NCBI GenBank assembly: GCA_022396035.1
Contig: JAIOXO010000006.1
Location: forward strand, 1 to 64,000
Reading direction: 5' to 3'
Length of the DNA stretch: 64,000 bases
Origin: Actinomycetes bacterium
GTDB taxonomy: Bacteria > Actinomycetota > Humimicrobiia > Humimicrobiales > Humimicrobiaceae
This document shows positions 1 through 10,000 of the stretch, piece after piece. The position numbers were made by a program, and so were the translations under genes. Numbering within the stretch: the first letter of the stretch is position 1; each line of letters begins with the position of its first letter. The notes beneath the pieces are model-generated. The model did not search any database. It had not been told where the DNA came from and worked only from the letters and a program-made list of their open reading frames with translations.

Positions 1-1070
1 TGCCTGAACATATCTGGAAAGATATTGAGGATCCTTTTAATTATTCCACAGAGGATGCGCTTACCGGAACCGGGCCTTTTACTCTGGCTGATTACAGCCC
101 CAGTGAAGGTTCGTATTTATTTGAGGCCAACCAGGATTATTACGGAGGCAAGGTAAATATTGACAGTATTGCTTTTGTAAAAGTGGTTCCTGAAACTAGT
201 GCTTCCATGCTGCAAAGCAATAATATAGATGCGGCGGCAATACCTGCGGATATAGCTGACGATACCCAGCAGAAAGGCTTTATTTTAGAACAGGAGCCTC
301 CGGTATGGGCAGCAAAACTTTTAATAAACCATGAAAATAATGAATTGCTGGCCCGGGAACCGGTCAGGCAGGCCCTGGCTTATGCTGTTAACCTGGAGCA
401 GATAGTAGAGATATCACAGAGAGGCTTTGCAGTAAAGGGAAGTGCCGGACTTATGCCTCCGGCAAACAGTTCGTGGTATAATCCGGAAGTTTTTCAGTAC
501 AGATTTGATAGGGATAAAGCAAAGAAAATTTTGGAAGAACATGGCTATCAGCTGAAGCAGGACGGCTATTATTATTCCGGAGGCAGGATATTAAAGCTGG
601 AGCTGGCAGTAAGCCAGGGGGATTTTGAAAGGGATGCCCAGATAATTAAGAGCAATCTGGAAGAGGCAGGCATAAAAATAGATCTGGTAAGCTATGAAGG
701 CAAAACCCTGGACAGCAAAATTGAAAATTGGGATTTTGACCTGGCCATAAGCGGCCATGGAGGTCTGGGCGGTGACCCGGAAGCCTTAAACCGGGTGATA
801 ACAGGGCAGGATTTTAACAGCGTAAGATATTTTAAAGATGAACATCTGGTAAATTTACTGGAAGCTCAGGTTCAAGAGATGGATATCCGGAAAAGAAGAC
901 AGATGGTTTATCAGATTCAGGACCTATATTCACAGCATCTGCCCTCAATAACCCTTTATTATGCACAGTGGTACTGGGCACATAACCAGAAAGCTGATAT
1001 ATTTTTTACCCCGGGAGGAATTGCGTTAGGCATACCCCTGCCTTTAAATAAAATAGCATTTATAGATTAG
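1..1070 (+). CDS. ABC transporter substrate-binding protein, peptide/nickel type (5' end outside window)
   Basis: The reading frame is open from base 3, so the N-terminus with its signal peptide lies outside the window; about 355 C-terminal codons remain. The segment GTGPFTLADY followed by a YYGGK motif and, further on, VRQALAYAVN is typical of family 5 solute-binding proteins (DppA/OppA/NikA), which hold the oligopeptide, dipeptide or nickel chelate outside the membrane and deliver it to the permease. Two permeases and a fused double ATPase follow at once, so this is the binding component of that transporter. The ligand cannot be told from the part that is present. Confidence 0.88.
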   Translation, partial: PEHIWKDIEDPFNYSTEDALTGTGPFTLADYSPSEGSYLFEANQDYYGGKVNIDSIAFVKVVPETSASMLQSNNIDAAAIPADIADDTQQKGFILEQEPPVWAAKLLINHENNELLAREPVRQALAYAVNLEQIVEISQRGFAVKGSAGLMPPANSSWYNPEVFQYRFDRDKAKKILEEHGYQLKQDGYYYSGGRILKLELAVSQGDFERDAQIIKSNLEEAGIKIDLVSYEGKTLDSKIENWDFDLAISGHGGLGGDPEALNRVITGQDFNSVRYFKDEHLVNLLEAQVQEMDIRKRRQMVYQIQDLYSQHLPSITLYYAQWYWAHNQKADIFFTPGGIALGIPLPLNKIAFID

Positions 1071-1074
1071 TGAT

Positions 1075-2043
1075 ATGAAAAAGCGTTGGACCAGTTATAT
1101 AATCGCGTTTCTGGTAATAATCTCTATCAATTTTATAGCTCCCAGACTGCTTCCCGGGGATCCGGTAAGTGCCATTTATGGCCAGGAGGTTCTGGTAAAG
1201 CTGCCCCCTGAAGCAGTAGAGTATATCAACCATACCTACGGCCTTGACCGGCCGGCCATAGTTCAGTATTTTGACTACCTGGGTTCTCTGTTCAAAGGAC
1301 AGCTGGGTTATTCCTATTATCATAAGGCAGAGGTGGGGTCGGTGCTTTTATCTTATCTACCCTATAGTCTGGTGCTTATGGGCCTGGCTATGATTATTTC
1401 CAATTTTCTGGGGGTTACCGCAGGGATTGAATCTGGATGGAGAAGGGGGAAAATCCTGGATAGAATCCTGCTGGGGACTATTATGTTTTCATCCAGCTTC
1501 CCCAGTTTTTTTGTAGGGGCTCTTTTTTTAATACTTCTGGGTTCCATCCTGGGGCTGCTCCCGGTGCAGGGGGCCAGTACTGCTTACGGCGGACTTACCG
1601 GACTGGGATTTTCCATTGACTTTGCTAAACATCTGCTGCTGCCTCTTGTCAGCCTGGTAGTGGTGTTTTTGCCCTCGGTATACCTGCTTACCCGGAATTC
1701 CATGGTATCCAATTTAAGCGAGCCCTATATACTGCTGGCCAGGGCCAAGGGGCTTAGCGCCAGGAGGATAAGATATGTCCACGCAGGAAAGAATTCCCTT
1801 ATACCTGTTGCTACCCAGGCAGGCATAAACCTGGGTAGCAGGCTGGTTACCGGAGCCTTGTTTGTAGAGATAGTGTTTTCCTATCCGGGGATGGGTACCC
1901 TTATCTATAATTCTATACTTAACCGGGATTATCCCATGCTTCAGGGGAGCCTGCTGCAGGTTACGGTACTGGTGCTGCTGATAAATTTTTTGGCAGACCT
2001 TATGTATGTAAAACTGGACCCCAGGATAGAATATGCATATTAG
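1075..2043 (+). CDS. ABC transporter permease, DppB/OppB type
   Basis: This 322-residue integral membrane protein begins with one N-terminal membrane segment, then the conserved LPGDPV motif around residue 27 and a periplasmic stretch, then a block of membrane segments. The EAA-like cytoplasmic loop (ARAKGLSARRI, about residues 220-230) is where the ATPase docks. Length and order match DppB/OppB (about 305-340 residues). It starts 4 bases after the binding-protein gene and overlaps the next permease by 11 bases, so it is cotranscribed and probably translationally coupled. It forms one half of the membrane channel of a peptide- or nickel-class importer. Confidence 0.9.
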   Translation: MKKRWTSYIIAFLVIISINFIAPRLLPGDPVSAIYGQEVLVKLPPEAVEYINHTYGLDRPAIVQYFDYLGSLFKGQLGYSYYHKAEVGSVLLSYLPYSLVLMGLAMIISNFLGVTAGIESGWRRGKILDRILLGTIMFSSSFPSFFVGALFLILLGSILGLLPVQGASTAYGGLTGLGFSIDFAKHLLLPLVSLVVVFLPSVYLLTRNSMVSNLSEPYILLARAKGLSARRIRYVHAGKNSLIPVATQAGINLGSRLVTGALFVEIVFSYPGMGTLIYNSILNRDYPMLQGSLLQVTVLVLLINFLADLMYVKLDPRIEYAY

Positions 2044-2866
2044 CATTAAACAAAACCTGAGGAAGGATAGAAGGGCCCAGGCAGGCCTGGCAGTGGTGGC
2101 GCTGCTGTTTTTGTTTGGAATTTTTTCTCCCTGGCTGGCTATGGACCCCCATGATTTCAGCAATCACATATTTGCCAGTCCCGGGCCGGGTCACTGGATG
2201 GGAACCAATGATCTGGGCCAGGATATATTTTCCAGGCTGCTTTACGGGTTGAGAACTTCCATGTTCATTTCAGTAAGTGTAGGGATACTGGCAACTTTAA
2301 TCAGTGTTGTTGTAGGGATGCTTGCCGGGTTTATAGGGGGGTGGCCGGACATGGTTACCATGAGGGTGATTGATGCTCTGCTGGTGCTTCCTTCTATAAT
2401 TATAATTATACTTGTATCTGCATTTATAAGGCCTGGTCTGGCCAGCTTGATTATAATAATATCCCTGTTTCACTGGCAGGGGGGAGCCAGGATTATAAGG
2501 GGGCAGACCCTGGCTATAAAACAGAAGACCCATATAAGTTGTGCCAGGACCTTCGGGGCGGGCAAGGGATATATCCTTGCCAGGCATATCTTTCCCGATA
2601 TTGGCAATATTATTGTGGTTTCTTTTTTGCACAATGCCCGCTCAGCTGTTTTCTTGGAGGCCGGCATGGCGTTTATAGGAATCTCCAGCCTGGCTACGGT
2701 TAGCCTGGGCACCATAATGCATAATGCCTTCCGTTTTTACTATCTGCCGGTATGGTTGTGGTGGCTTCTGCCTCCTGGTATAATGCTGGCTTTGATACTG
2801 CTGTCCTTTACTTTCCTGGGCAATTTAATGGAAAAGGTAATAGATCCGAGGTTAAGGGATGCTTAA
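2033..2866 (+). CDS. ABC transporter permease, DppC/OppC type
   Basis: This 277-residue membrane protein has the DppC/OppC pattern: a short basic N-terminus, one membrane segment, the conserved MGTNDLGQDIFSRLLYG region near residue 60, and then a permease core. The EAA loop (ARTFGAGKGYILARHIFPD) falls at about residues 170-190. It overlaps the upstream permease by 11 bases and the downstream ATPase by 8 bases, as expected of subunits made in fixed ratio. It is the second half of the channel of the same importer. Confidence 0.9.
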   Translation: MHISIKQNLRKDRRAQAGLAVVALLFLFGIFSPWLAMDPHDFSNHIFASPGPGHWMGTNDLGQDIFSRLLYGLRTSMFISVSVGILATLISVVVGMLAGFIGGWPDMVTMRVIDALLVLPSIIIIILVSAFIRPGLASLIIIISLFHWQGGARIIRGQTLAIKQKTHISCARTFGAGKGYILARHIFPDIGNIIVVSFLHNARSAVFLEAGMAFIGISSLATVSLGTIMHNAFRFYYLPVWLWWLLPPGIMLALILLSFTFLGNLMEKVIDPRLRDA

Positions 2867-4424
2867 ATTAAAAGACCTGTACGCCTCCTATGGGCAAAAA
2901 AAGATCCTCAAGGGCATAAACTTTGAGGCCGGAAAGGATGAAATAATTGCTGTGGTTGGAGAGTCTGGAACCGGTAAGACCACCCTGGCTATGAGTATTA
3001 TGGGCTTGCTTAAAAACAGCGCTTCCGATGCCTGGACCGAAGGAGAGATAATTTTTGACGGCCTCAACCTCTGTCAGCTGGATGCAAAAGGCTGGAAGCC
3101 GATAAGATGGAAACAGATTTCCATGGTGTTTCAAAATGTAGATAATATACTTAATCCTACCATGACTATATACCAGCAGTTAAGTGAGGTGGCTGATGGC
3201 AGTAGTGAAAATATAGAGCAGATGTTGGATAGGGTTAATTTCCCCCTGGACAGGGCGCATGACTACCCCCATCAGTTGAGCATGGGTGAAAAACAGAGGG
3301 TATTGGTGGCTATGGCCTATTTGCCTGATCCCGGGGTGGTTATTCTGGATGAGCCCACTTCTGCCCTGGACCAGGAATCCAAGCAGGAACTTATAGCTAC
3401 CATAAAGAGCCTGAGCAGGTCCAGAGTAGTGATATTGGTAACCCACGATCTGGATACTGCAGAGAAGCTATCCTGTAAGACATTGGTATTGTATGGGGGC
3501 AGTATAGTTGAATACGGATCTACTGGTCTGATCTTTTCCAATCCCCGCCATCCTTATACCCGCGGCCTTATAAGGTCTTATCCTTCAACCGGCCGAACCA
3601 AAGATCTGCAGGGAATAAGGGGGCAGGCAGAGTTTGTAAAGCAGGGCTGTCCTTTCTGGCCCAGGTGTACCCAGTCTATAGACATCTGCAGAATAAAAAA
3701 ACCTGAACTTAAAAATCAGGGTTCAAAAAGTGTTGCCTGCCACCGGGGAGGGATAATAGCCCTGCTTAAAGCTGAAAAAATTAGTAAAAGTTATGGACAG
3801 CATGCTGTATTACAATCTGTAGGTCTTAACATATATGAGGGGGAAACAGTAACCCTTCTGGGCAGGAGTGGTTGCGGTAAAACCACATTGGCGAAGATTA
3901 TCATGGGTCTGGTTGCCGCTGACGGTGGAAATATATATTTAGAGGACATGAGAGTTGAGAAATGGGATTCTGCCTTCTACGGCCTGGTACAGATGATTTT
4001 CCAGGATATCCGGTCTGCAGTTTCTCACCGCTTGAATGTAATAGATGCAGTGATGGAACCCCTGGTGATAAGGAAGTGGGGCAACAGACATCAGAGGACA
4101 GACAGGGTAAAGCAGGTACTGGAAGAGGTACAGCTGCCCCATAGCCAGGAATTTCTCTTATCCTACCCTCACCATTTAAGCGGTGGGGAACTCCAGAGGA
4201 TAGCCATTGCCAGAGCCTTAATTTTATCACCAAAGCTGATTATAGCGGATGAACCAACATCTTCCCTGGATGCCAGCATACAGGCAAAAATACTTAAACT
4301 TCTAAACCAGATCCAGGAACAGAGAGGGCTGGGAATGCTGTTTATAACTCATGACCTGGGGGTAGCCAGAAAAGTCAGCGACCGGATTCTGCGGCTGCAT
4401 GAAGGCATCATCAAGCCGGAATGA
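2859..4424 (+). CDS. Fused double ATP-binding protein of peptide/nickel ABC transporter (DppD-DppF fusion)
   Basis: At 521 residues the protein contains two complete ATPase cassettes in tandem. The first has a Walker A GESGTGKT (about 34-41), signature LSMGEKQR (about 140) and Walker B VVILDEPT. The second has Walker A GRSGCGKT (about 335-342), signature LSGGELQR (about 440) and LIIADEPT. Between them is the C-terminal oligopeptide/dipeptide extension with CPFWPRC and further cysteines (about 263-295); in related OppD proteins this region binds a [4Fe-4S] cluster. Most systems encode the two ATPases separately, so this is a fusion of the DppD and DppF roles. It powers the importer encoded just upstream. 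Confidence 0.92.
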   Translation: MLKLKDLYASYGQKKILKGINFEAGKDEIIAVVGESGTGKTTLAMSIMGLLKNSASDAWTEGEIIFDGLNLCQLDAKGWKPIRWKQISMVFQNVDNILNPTMTIYQQLSEVADGSSENIEQMLDRVNFPLDRAHDYPHQLSMGEKQRVLVAMAYLPDPGVVILDEPTSALDQESKQELIATIKSLSRSRVVILVTHDLDTAEKLSCKTLVLYGGSIVEYGSTGLIFSNPRHPYTRGLIRSYPSTGRTKDLQGIRGQAEFVKQGCPFWPRCTQSIDICRIKKPELKNQGSKSVACHRGGIIALLKAEKISKSYGQHAVLQSVGLNIYEGETVTLLGRSGCGKTTLAKIIMGLVAADGGNIYLEDMRVEKWDSAFYGLVQMIFQDIRSAVSHRLNVIDAVMEPLVIRKWGNRHQRTDRVKQVLEEVQLPHSQEFLLSYPHHLSGGELQRIAIARALILSPKLIIADEPTSSLDASIQAKILKLLNQIQEQRGLGMLFITHDLGVARKVSDRILRLHEGIIKPE

Positions 4425-4688
4425 CCATATTTAAGAACCATATAATTTCCTTGAAGCTTAAATAAATTGTGATAAATATAATTTTTATTAAAGCATTCCA
4501 AATAAAAATATAAAATATGGCATGGTGTTTGATTTATTCAAGGGAGCCGGCCGGACCTGTATGCTGTTTACTTTCAGCCTGGAAGGTTATTATGTATGGC
4601 GTGCCAACTTTTTGGAAGTATCGTAAATTCTTTTAATTATGTAAAATAAGGTAAAAATAAAGGTACCGGAAATCCAAGTTACAAGCAT

Positions 4689-4969
4689 ATGGAAGAATAT
4701 ACAATAAGGCCTATAGGTATAATGCACACCCCCTATAAGGATAGGGAAAAGGCGCCCAGGCAGGCTGTCTGTTCCAATGGGGCAAAAGGAATTATAGATA
4801 TATACCCCAAATATTTAGAAGGGTTAAAAGGCCTTGCAGAACGCAAATATATAATTATTCTTTTCTACTTTAACCAGAACAAAGATTACCGGCTTACTGC
4901 CCGGCCACCGGGCCAGAATCACAGAAAGGGAGTATTTGCCACCAGATCGCCGCACCGGCCCAACCACCT
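4689..4969 (+). pseudogene. TrmO-like (TsaA/UPF0066) tRNA methyltransferase, 5' part, interrupted by an insertion element
   Basis: The first about 93 codons encode a YrbI-like start of the TsaA/TrmO family: IRPIGIMHTPY, RQAV and, at the break, KGVFATRSPHRPN. The family methylates N6 of the t6A37 nucleoside in tRNA using S-adenosylmethionine. The frame runs 12 codons into the insertion element and stops at 5006. The missing 3' part lies on the far side of the element (6845-7025) in the same frame. Removing the element and one copy of the 45-bp duplication would restore an intact gene of about 138 codons, short relative to E. coli TrmO but usual for the small TsaA proteins of anaerobes and archaea. 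As it stands the gene is broken and probably non-functional. Confidence 0.85.
4925..4969 (+). repeat. Left copy of 45-bp target-site duplication
   Basis: These 45 bases recur exactly at 6845-6889 on the other side of the insertion element; one further G (4924 and 6844) also matches and makes the boundary ambiguous by one base. Both copies encode the same stretch of the TrmO-like protein in the same frame (KGVFATRSPHRPNHL). This is a duplicated target, not a repeat native to the gene. It is very long for a transposon target duplication, but IS1634-family elements are known to make long duplications of variable length. Confidence 0.9.
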
Positions 4970-6844
4970 CCCGACTTCCGCACTTAAAACGCTAAAACCA
5001 GCATAAACACTGGGTTTTTAAAAATTAAAAGGCACTACAACTTACATTTTTCTATAATATAAGGTGTAATAGCTCTCTTAATATCAAGGATATTATATAT
5101 CTTTCTGGCGTCTCTTTTCATCCTGGAAGGTAGTCCGTAGCGTATCCTTTTTTCCTTATCAAATAAAATGGAGGTCTGAACCTTCATAAGCAGTTGTCTT
5201 ATCTTTTCAATACTTAGCTTTTTGTACTGCAAGGCTACCCTGTATTCAAGGTTTTTTACAAGTGAATAGGCTGCAAAGCATATCGCTATGTGGGCGGCTA
5301 CCCTTCTTGGCTTCCAGTGATATACGGGCCTTACCTTAAGATCATGCTTTGTAACCCGAAATGCAGCTTCCACATTCCATAGCTCATTGTATCTTTTAAG
5401 AGTATTGACCGGGTCCAGGTATGAATTTGTAACCACTCCATGCAGTCCGTCCCATTTTGAATCATCGGCAATCTTATCTTTATCCAGGGTAACCTTTGAA
5501 GGCCCTTCCACTTTTATGTATTTCCTGTATCCATGGTTTGAAAGATGGCTCTTGGCGCTGGCAGATCTGTCAAGCTTTGCTGTTAGCTTAGCTATAGCCC
5601 TCTTTCTATCACGTGCATCTTTTCTGGCTCTTTTACCGCTATAGCTAACAACTATCCTCCTATTGCCGTCCTTAATTTCTGCTACATAATATTCTTTTTT
5701 TATTCTCTGGTAGTTTTTGCTATCAAGTATCGCCTCTTTTAAGCTAGAGGACATATTCTTTAGCCTTGCGCCCACTATGTAGGATATATTTTGGCCCTCA
5801 AGGCTTTCAAGCTTACAGATATTGTCTTTTGACAGCATGGCAGAGTCTGCCACAAATACGATTTTATCTATGTCGTATTTATACCTTATTTTGTTAAGTG
5901 AAGGGATTAGCGTATGGCCTTCGTAGGTATCACCTTTAAATACTTCATAATCTACAGGAAGCCCGTCAGATGTTACCATAAGGGCAAGTAGCACCTGGGG
6001 TTGATTATGCTTGTGATCCTTTGAAAAGCCATTTTTCTTTAAAGTGTCTTCTTCAAATGATTCAAAGTATATGGTGGTTGCATCATAGAATATTACATCA
6101 ATTTTAGTGCCCAGTAGATTGGCTGTATTTTGGTATGATATATTTTTAAGCTTTTCTATTGCGGGCCCATCCAGTGAGTCCATCATCCTATATACCCTGT
6201 CCAGATCAAGTGTTACCCCGAAGTCTTCTTCCAGCATATCTACTGTTGCCATCTTGGATACCGGGTTTGCAACTCTTGCAAGGACTATATTTTTAAATAT
6301 ATTAACTGTAGCCTTGTTTCTTGAGGATCTTTTTATCACTTTACCATATCCAAGATCATCAAATAACTTTCCATAGACTTCATGAATACCGCAAGTAAGC
6401 CTCTGCTCTTCTTTTAGGTTCTTAACATTTACAATATAGTCTCGGTTTGCGTACTTTTTACCGGAATTTCCCAGTTTTACTATCTCCTCTGGTTTAAATA
6501 GAAATTCCTGTCCCCCTGCCTCCAGCTTTAGCTTTATTGACTCGGCAAGTAGCTTTAATTTAGAAAGCTCGTCATCATCATATGCCATTCCCACATGACG
6601 CACTATCTTCTGGGAGACCCTGTCTGCCTTTCTTATGGATTGGACTATCTGAACTGATCTTCCGGCACTATTTGGTGATGATTTTACTCTTACAAACATA
6701 AAAAGATAATATCACGGAAATACATCTATGTCAATCATATATTGTGGATAAGGCACTACATTGGCCTCTAAGTTTTCATTCTCTTATATGGTGGGGTTTT
6801 ATTACTTTTCAGAACTTATTTGGGACTAAAGTACTGAAGTCGGG
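4970..6844 (-). mobile_element. Complete IS1634-family-like insertion sequence, about 1.87 kb
   Basis: The ends carry imperfect terminal inverted repeats: the left end begins CCCGACTTCCGCACTT at 4970 and the right end, read on the minus strand from 6844, begins CCCGACTTCAGTACTT; about 15 of the first 19 positions agree. One long transposase gene fills the element on the minus strand. A 45-bp direct repeat of host sequence flanks it, and it splits a TrmO-like gene. With intact ends, an intact transposase and identical direct repeats the insertion appears recent. The family call comes from transposase motifs and the long duplication. Confidence 0.88.
5035..6699 (-). CDS. IS1634-family DDE transposase
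   Basis: This 554-residue protein has the length and motifs of IS1634-type (IS4 superfamily) transposases. The N-terminus reads RSVQIVQSIRKADRVSQKIVRHVG, a hallmark of the family shown here only in part: RSVQIV and IVRHVG. The predicted catalytic triad is D in FYDATTIYFE (about residue 204), D in FVADSAML (about 282) and E in YNELWNVEAAFR (about 442), followed by KVRPVYHW. No frameshift or internal stop is visible, so the enzyme could be active. It sits wholly inside the 4970-6844 element and is oriented opposite to the disrupted host gene. Confidence 0.92.
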   Translation of the reverse strand: MFVRVKSSPNSAGRSVQIVQSIRKADRVSQKIVRHVGMAYDDDELSKLKLLAESIKLKLEAGGQEFLFKPEEIVKLGNSGKKYANRDYIVNVKNLKEEQRLTCGIHEVYGKLFDDLGYGKVIKRSSRNKATVNIFKNIVLARVANPVSKMATVDMLEEDFGVTLDLDRVYRMMDSLDGPAIEKLKNISYQNTANLLGTKIDVIFYDATTIYFESFEEDTLKKNGFSKDHKHNQPQVLLALMVTSDGLPVDYEVFKGDTYEGHTLIPSLNKIRYKYDIDKIVFVADSAMLSKDNICKLESLEGQNISYIVGARLKNMSSSLKEAILDSKNYQRIKKEYYVAEIKDGNRRIVVSYSGKRARKDARDRKRAIAKLTAKLDRSASAKSHLSNHGYRKYIKVEGPSKVTLDKDKIADDSKWDGLHGVVTNSYLDPVNTLKRYNELWNVEAAFRVTKHDLKVRPVYHWKPRRVAAHIAICFAAYSLVKNLEYRVALQYKKLSIEKIRQLLMKVQTSILFDKEKRIRYGLPSRMKRDARKIYNILDIKRAITPYIIEKCKL

Positions 6845-6889
6845 AAAGGGAGTATTTGCCACCAGATCGCCGCACCGGCCCAACCACCT
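6845..6889 (+). repeat. Right copy of 45-bp target-site duplication
   Basis: Identical to 4925-4969. Together the pair frames the insertion element and shows that the host sequence was duplicated on insertion. Confidence 0.9.
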
Positions 6890-7025
6890 GGGAATGTCGG
6901 TGGTAAGGCTGGAGAAAGTTGAGGGCAGTAGAATCTATGTAAGGGATGTAGACATGCTGGACGGGACGCCGGTTATAGATATAAAGCCCTATGTAGCTGA
7001 CCTGGACTGCAGACAGGATAAATAA
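6845..7025 (+). pseudogene. TrmO-like tRNA methyltransferase, 3' part after the insertion element
   Basis: After the element the frame resumes with the second copy of KGVFATRSPHRPNHL and continues through GMSVVRLEKVEG, LDGTPVIDIKPYV, the conserved C-terminal motifs of the TsaA/TrmO family (L-D-G-T-P-V-L-D-I-K-P-Y in relatives). It ends at a TAA at 7023-7025, followed by a strong terminator. The frame is also open upstream into the element to 6744, but those codons belong to the insertion. Alone, this piece lacks the N-terminal half of the fold. Confidence 0.85.
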
Positions 7026-7032
7026 GGGCATA

Positions 7033-7064
7033 AAAAAAGTGCAGGATTTCTCCTGCACTTTTTT
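7033..7064. terminator. Bidirectional rho-independent terminator
   Basis: A perfect 14-bp stem (AAAAAAGTGCAGGA at 7033-7046 with TCCTGCACTTTTTT at 7051-7064) closes a TTTC loop. The A tract on one side and the T tract on the other allow it to work in both directions, ending the TrmO-like gene from the left and the PFOR gene, whose stop is at 7080, from the right. Confidence 0.9.
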
Positions 7065-7079
7065 ATATTATCTTCTGAA

Positions 7080-10000
7080 CTATTCAGCTTCCGCCATTTT
7101 CTTGTATTGTTCATACTTTTCTTCAGCATCTTTTTCTGCTTTCTCGAACAGCTCATCTGCTATCTCGGGGAAGGTCTTGGTAAGCGATGCATACCTTACT
7201 TCTCCCATAAGGAAATCCTTGAATGATTCAGAAGGCTCTTTGGAGTCCAGCATGAACGGGTTCTTGCCCTCTTCTTTCAACAGGGGATTATACCTGTAAA
7301 GGTGCCAATAGCCTGAATCTACTGCTTCCTTTTCCCTGCCCTGGGTATGAGACATTCCAGCTTTTATACCGTGGTTAATGCAGGGAGAATAAGCAATTAT
7401 AATAGAGGGTCCCTTATAAGCTTCCGCTTCACGTATGGCTTTCAGGGTCTGGTTTTTATTGGCGCCCATAGCTATCTGGGCTACATATACATAACCATAA
7501 GTGGTGGCCATAAGTCCCAGGTCCTTTTTCTTAACCTTTTTTCCGGAAGCGGCAAATTTGGCTACCGCGCCTAACGGGGTAGCCTTGGAGGACTGGCCTC
7601 CGGTATTGGAGTAAACTTCGGTATCGTAAACAAATACGTTTACGTCTTCACCGGATGCGAGCACATGATCCAGGCCGCCGTAACCTATATCATAAGCCCA
7701 GCCGTCACCACCGAATATCCATACCGATTTCCTGATGAAGTAATCTTTTAGTTCCAGCAACTGTTTCCTGATATCTTCAGCCTTATCATCTGATTGTTTC
7801 TTGGAAAGCAGCTCCACCATTTCCGGATAGATTTCTTTGGTTTTATCCCCATCTTCTGAGTTCTCTATCCACTGGCTGAGCACATCTTTTAGACCGGAGT
7901 TTATTTTAAGCTTAACCATTTCAGTTGCCAGATCCATAATCTTGGCTCTTACCTGTTTGTTACCCAGAGCCATACCGTATCCGTATTCAGCATTGTCTTC
8001 AAACAGGGAGTTGGCCCATGCCGGTCCTCTTCCCAGATGATTTACGGTATAAGGTGTAGAAGGTGCGGAACCGCCCCATATTGAGGAGCATCCGGTAGCA
8101 TTGGCAATCATCATCCTGTCTCCGAACAGCTGGGTTATAAGCCTTGCGTAGGATGTTTCACCACAGCCTGCGCAGGAACCGGAAAACTCAAACAGAGGCT
8201 GCCTGAACTGGCATCCTTTTAGTTTGCTGGCATCTATTTCTTCCTTGGGAGATAAGCTTCGTGCATACTCCCAGTTTTCTACCTCCGAAAGCTGGGTTTC
8301 CAGTGGTTCCAGTTCCAGCGCTTTTTCTTTTGCCGGGCAAACCTCTACACAGTTTCCACAGCCGGTACAATCCAGAGGGCTTATCTGTATCTTGAACTTA
8401 TACTCTTTTATGTCTTTGCCTTTTCCGTCCAGCATTTCAAAGCCGTCAGGAGCTTTTTCTGCTTCTTTTTCAGTAAGCAGGAACGGCCTTATAACTGCGT
8501 GGGGACATACATAAGCACACTGGTTGCACTGTATACAGTTTTCCTTAATCCAGTGAGGTACTTCTACTGCTATACCTCTCTTTTCATAAGCTGATGTGCC
8601 TGGAGGGAACGTTCCGTCTTCCCGTCCTTCAAATTTGCTAACCGGTATGTCGTCGCCTTCCTGACGGTTCATAGGAATAAGTATCTCTTTTATAAACTGC
8701 GGTACATCGATATCTGCTTCTTTCCTGGTTTGTTTAGCCTGTTTCCAGGAATCAGGTATATCTATTTTTTGCAGTTTCTCTATTCCCTGGTCAACTGCCT
8801 TGTAGTTCATTTCTACTATATTCTTTCCTTTTCGACCGTAGGTTTTTTCAATGGCATCCTTTAACATTTGGACTGCCTTATCAAGTTCAATTACCTTGGC
8901 AATCTTAAAGAAAGCTGCCTGCATTACCATGTTGATCCTGTTGCCCAGGCCGATATCCCTGGCAATATCAGTAGCATTAATGGTATAGAAATCGATATCG
9001 TGTTCAGCCAGGTATCTCTTCATATCTGCCGGTAATTTTTCTTCCAGTTCCTGCTTATCCCACTGGCAGTTAAGCACGAATTTACCGCCGTCTTTTAATC
9101 CCTTAAGCAGATCATACTGGTCTACATAAGCCTGATTGTGGCAGGCTATATAATCAGCATTTTCAATAAGATAGGTTGATTTTATAGGATGGTGGCCAAA
9201 CCGTAAGTGAGAAATGGTAAGGCCTCCTGATTTCTTGGAGTCATACTGGAAATAGCCCTGTGCATACATATCGGTATTATCTCCAATTATTTTAATGGCA
9301 TTCTTGTTGGCTCCTACTGTACCGTCAGAACCCAGTCCCCAGAACTTGCACATTATAGTACCTTCAGGTTCGGTAACTATATTGTCTCCTATCGGCAGGG
9401 AAGTATGGGTCAGATCATCGTTTATACCTACAGTAAAGCTGTCTTTAGGATCATCTTTTTTAAGGTTTTCAAATACTGCTTTTATCTGGGAAGGAGTGGT
9501 GTCTTTAGACCCCAGTCCATATCTTCCGCCTACTATTACCGGCCTTTTATCCATATTGTAGAATAAGGTTTTAACGTCTTCATAAAGGGGTTCTCCCAGC
9601 GAGCCCGGCTCCTTGGTCCTGTCCAGGGTAGCAATCTTTTCTACTGACTCAGGCAGAACGTCCATAAAATGTTTTAAGGAGAAGGGACGGTACAGGTGTA
9701 CCTTTATAACTCCCACCTTTTCACCATTACGGTTAAGGTAGTCTACAGTCTCTACAATGGTCTCGGTAACTGAACCCATAGCTATAATAATGTATTTGGC
9801 ATCCTTGGCTCCAAAATAATTGAAAGGTTTGTATTCTCTCCCCGTTATTTTACTTATTTTGGCCATATAGTCTGCAGCAATATCGGGTACTTTTTCATAG
9901 AAGCTATTGGCTGATTCCCTGGCCTGGAAAAAGATATCAGGGTTCTGGGCTGTTCCTCTGGTAACCGGATGCATGGGGTTTAGGGCCCTGTCCCTGAATT

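Noticed and set aside
6744-6844. Start of a new gene at 6744 continuing into the TrmO 3' part
   Set aside because: These codons belong to the end of the insertion element and bear no likeness to the TrmO family; similarity starts exactly at the duplicated 45 bases.
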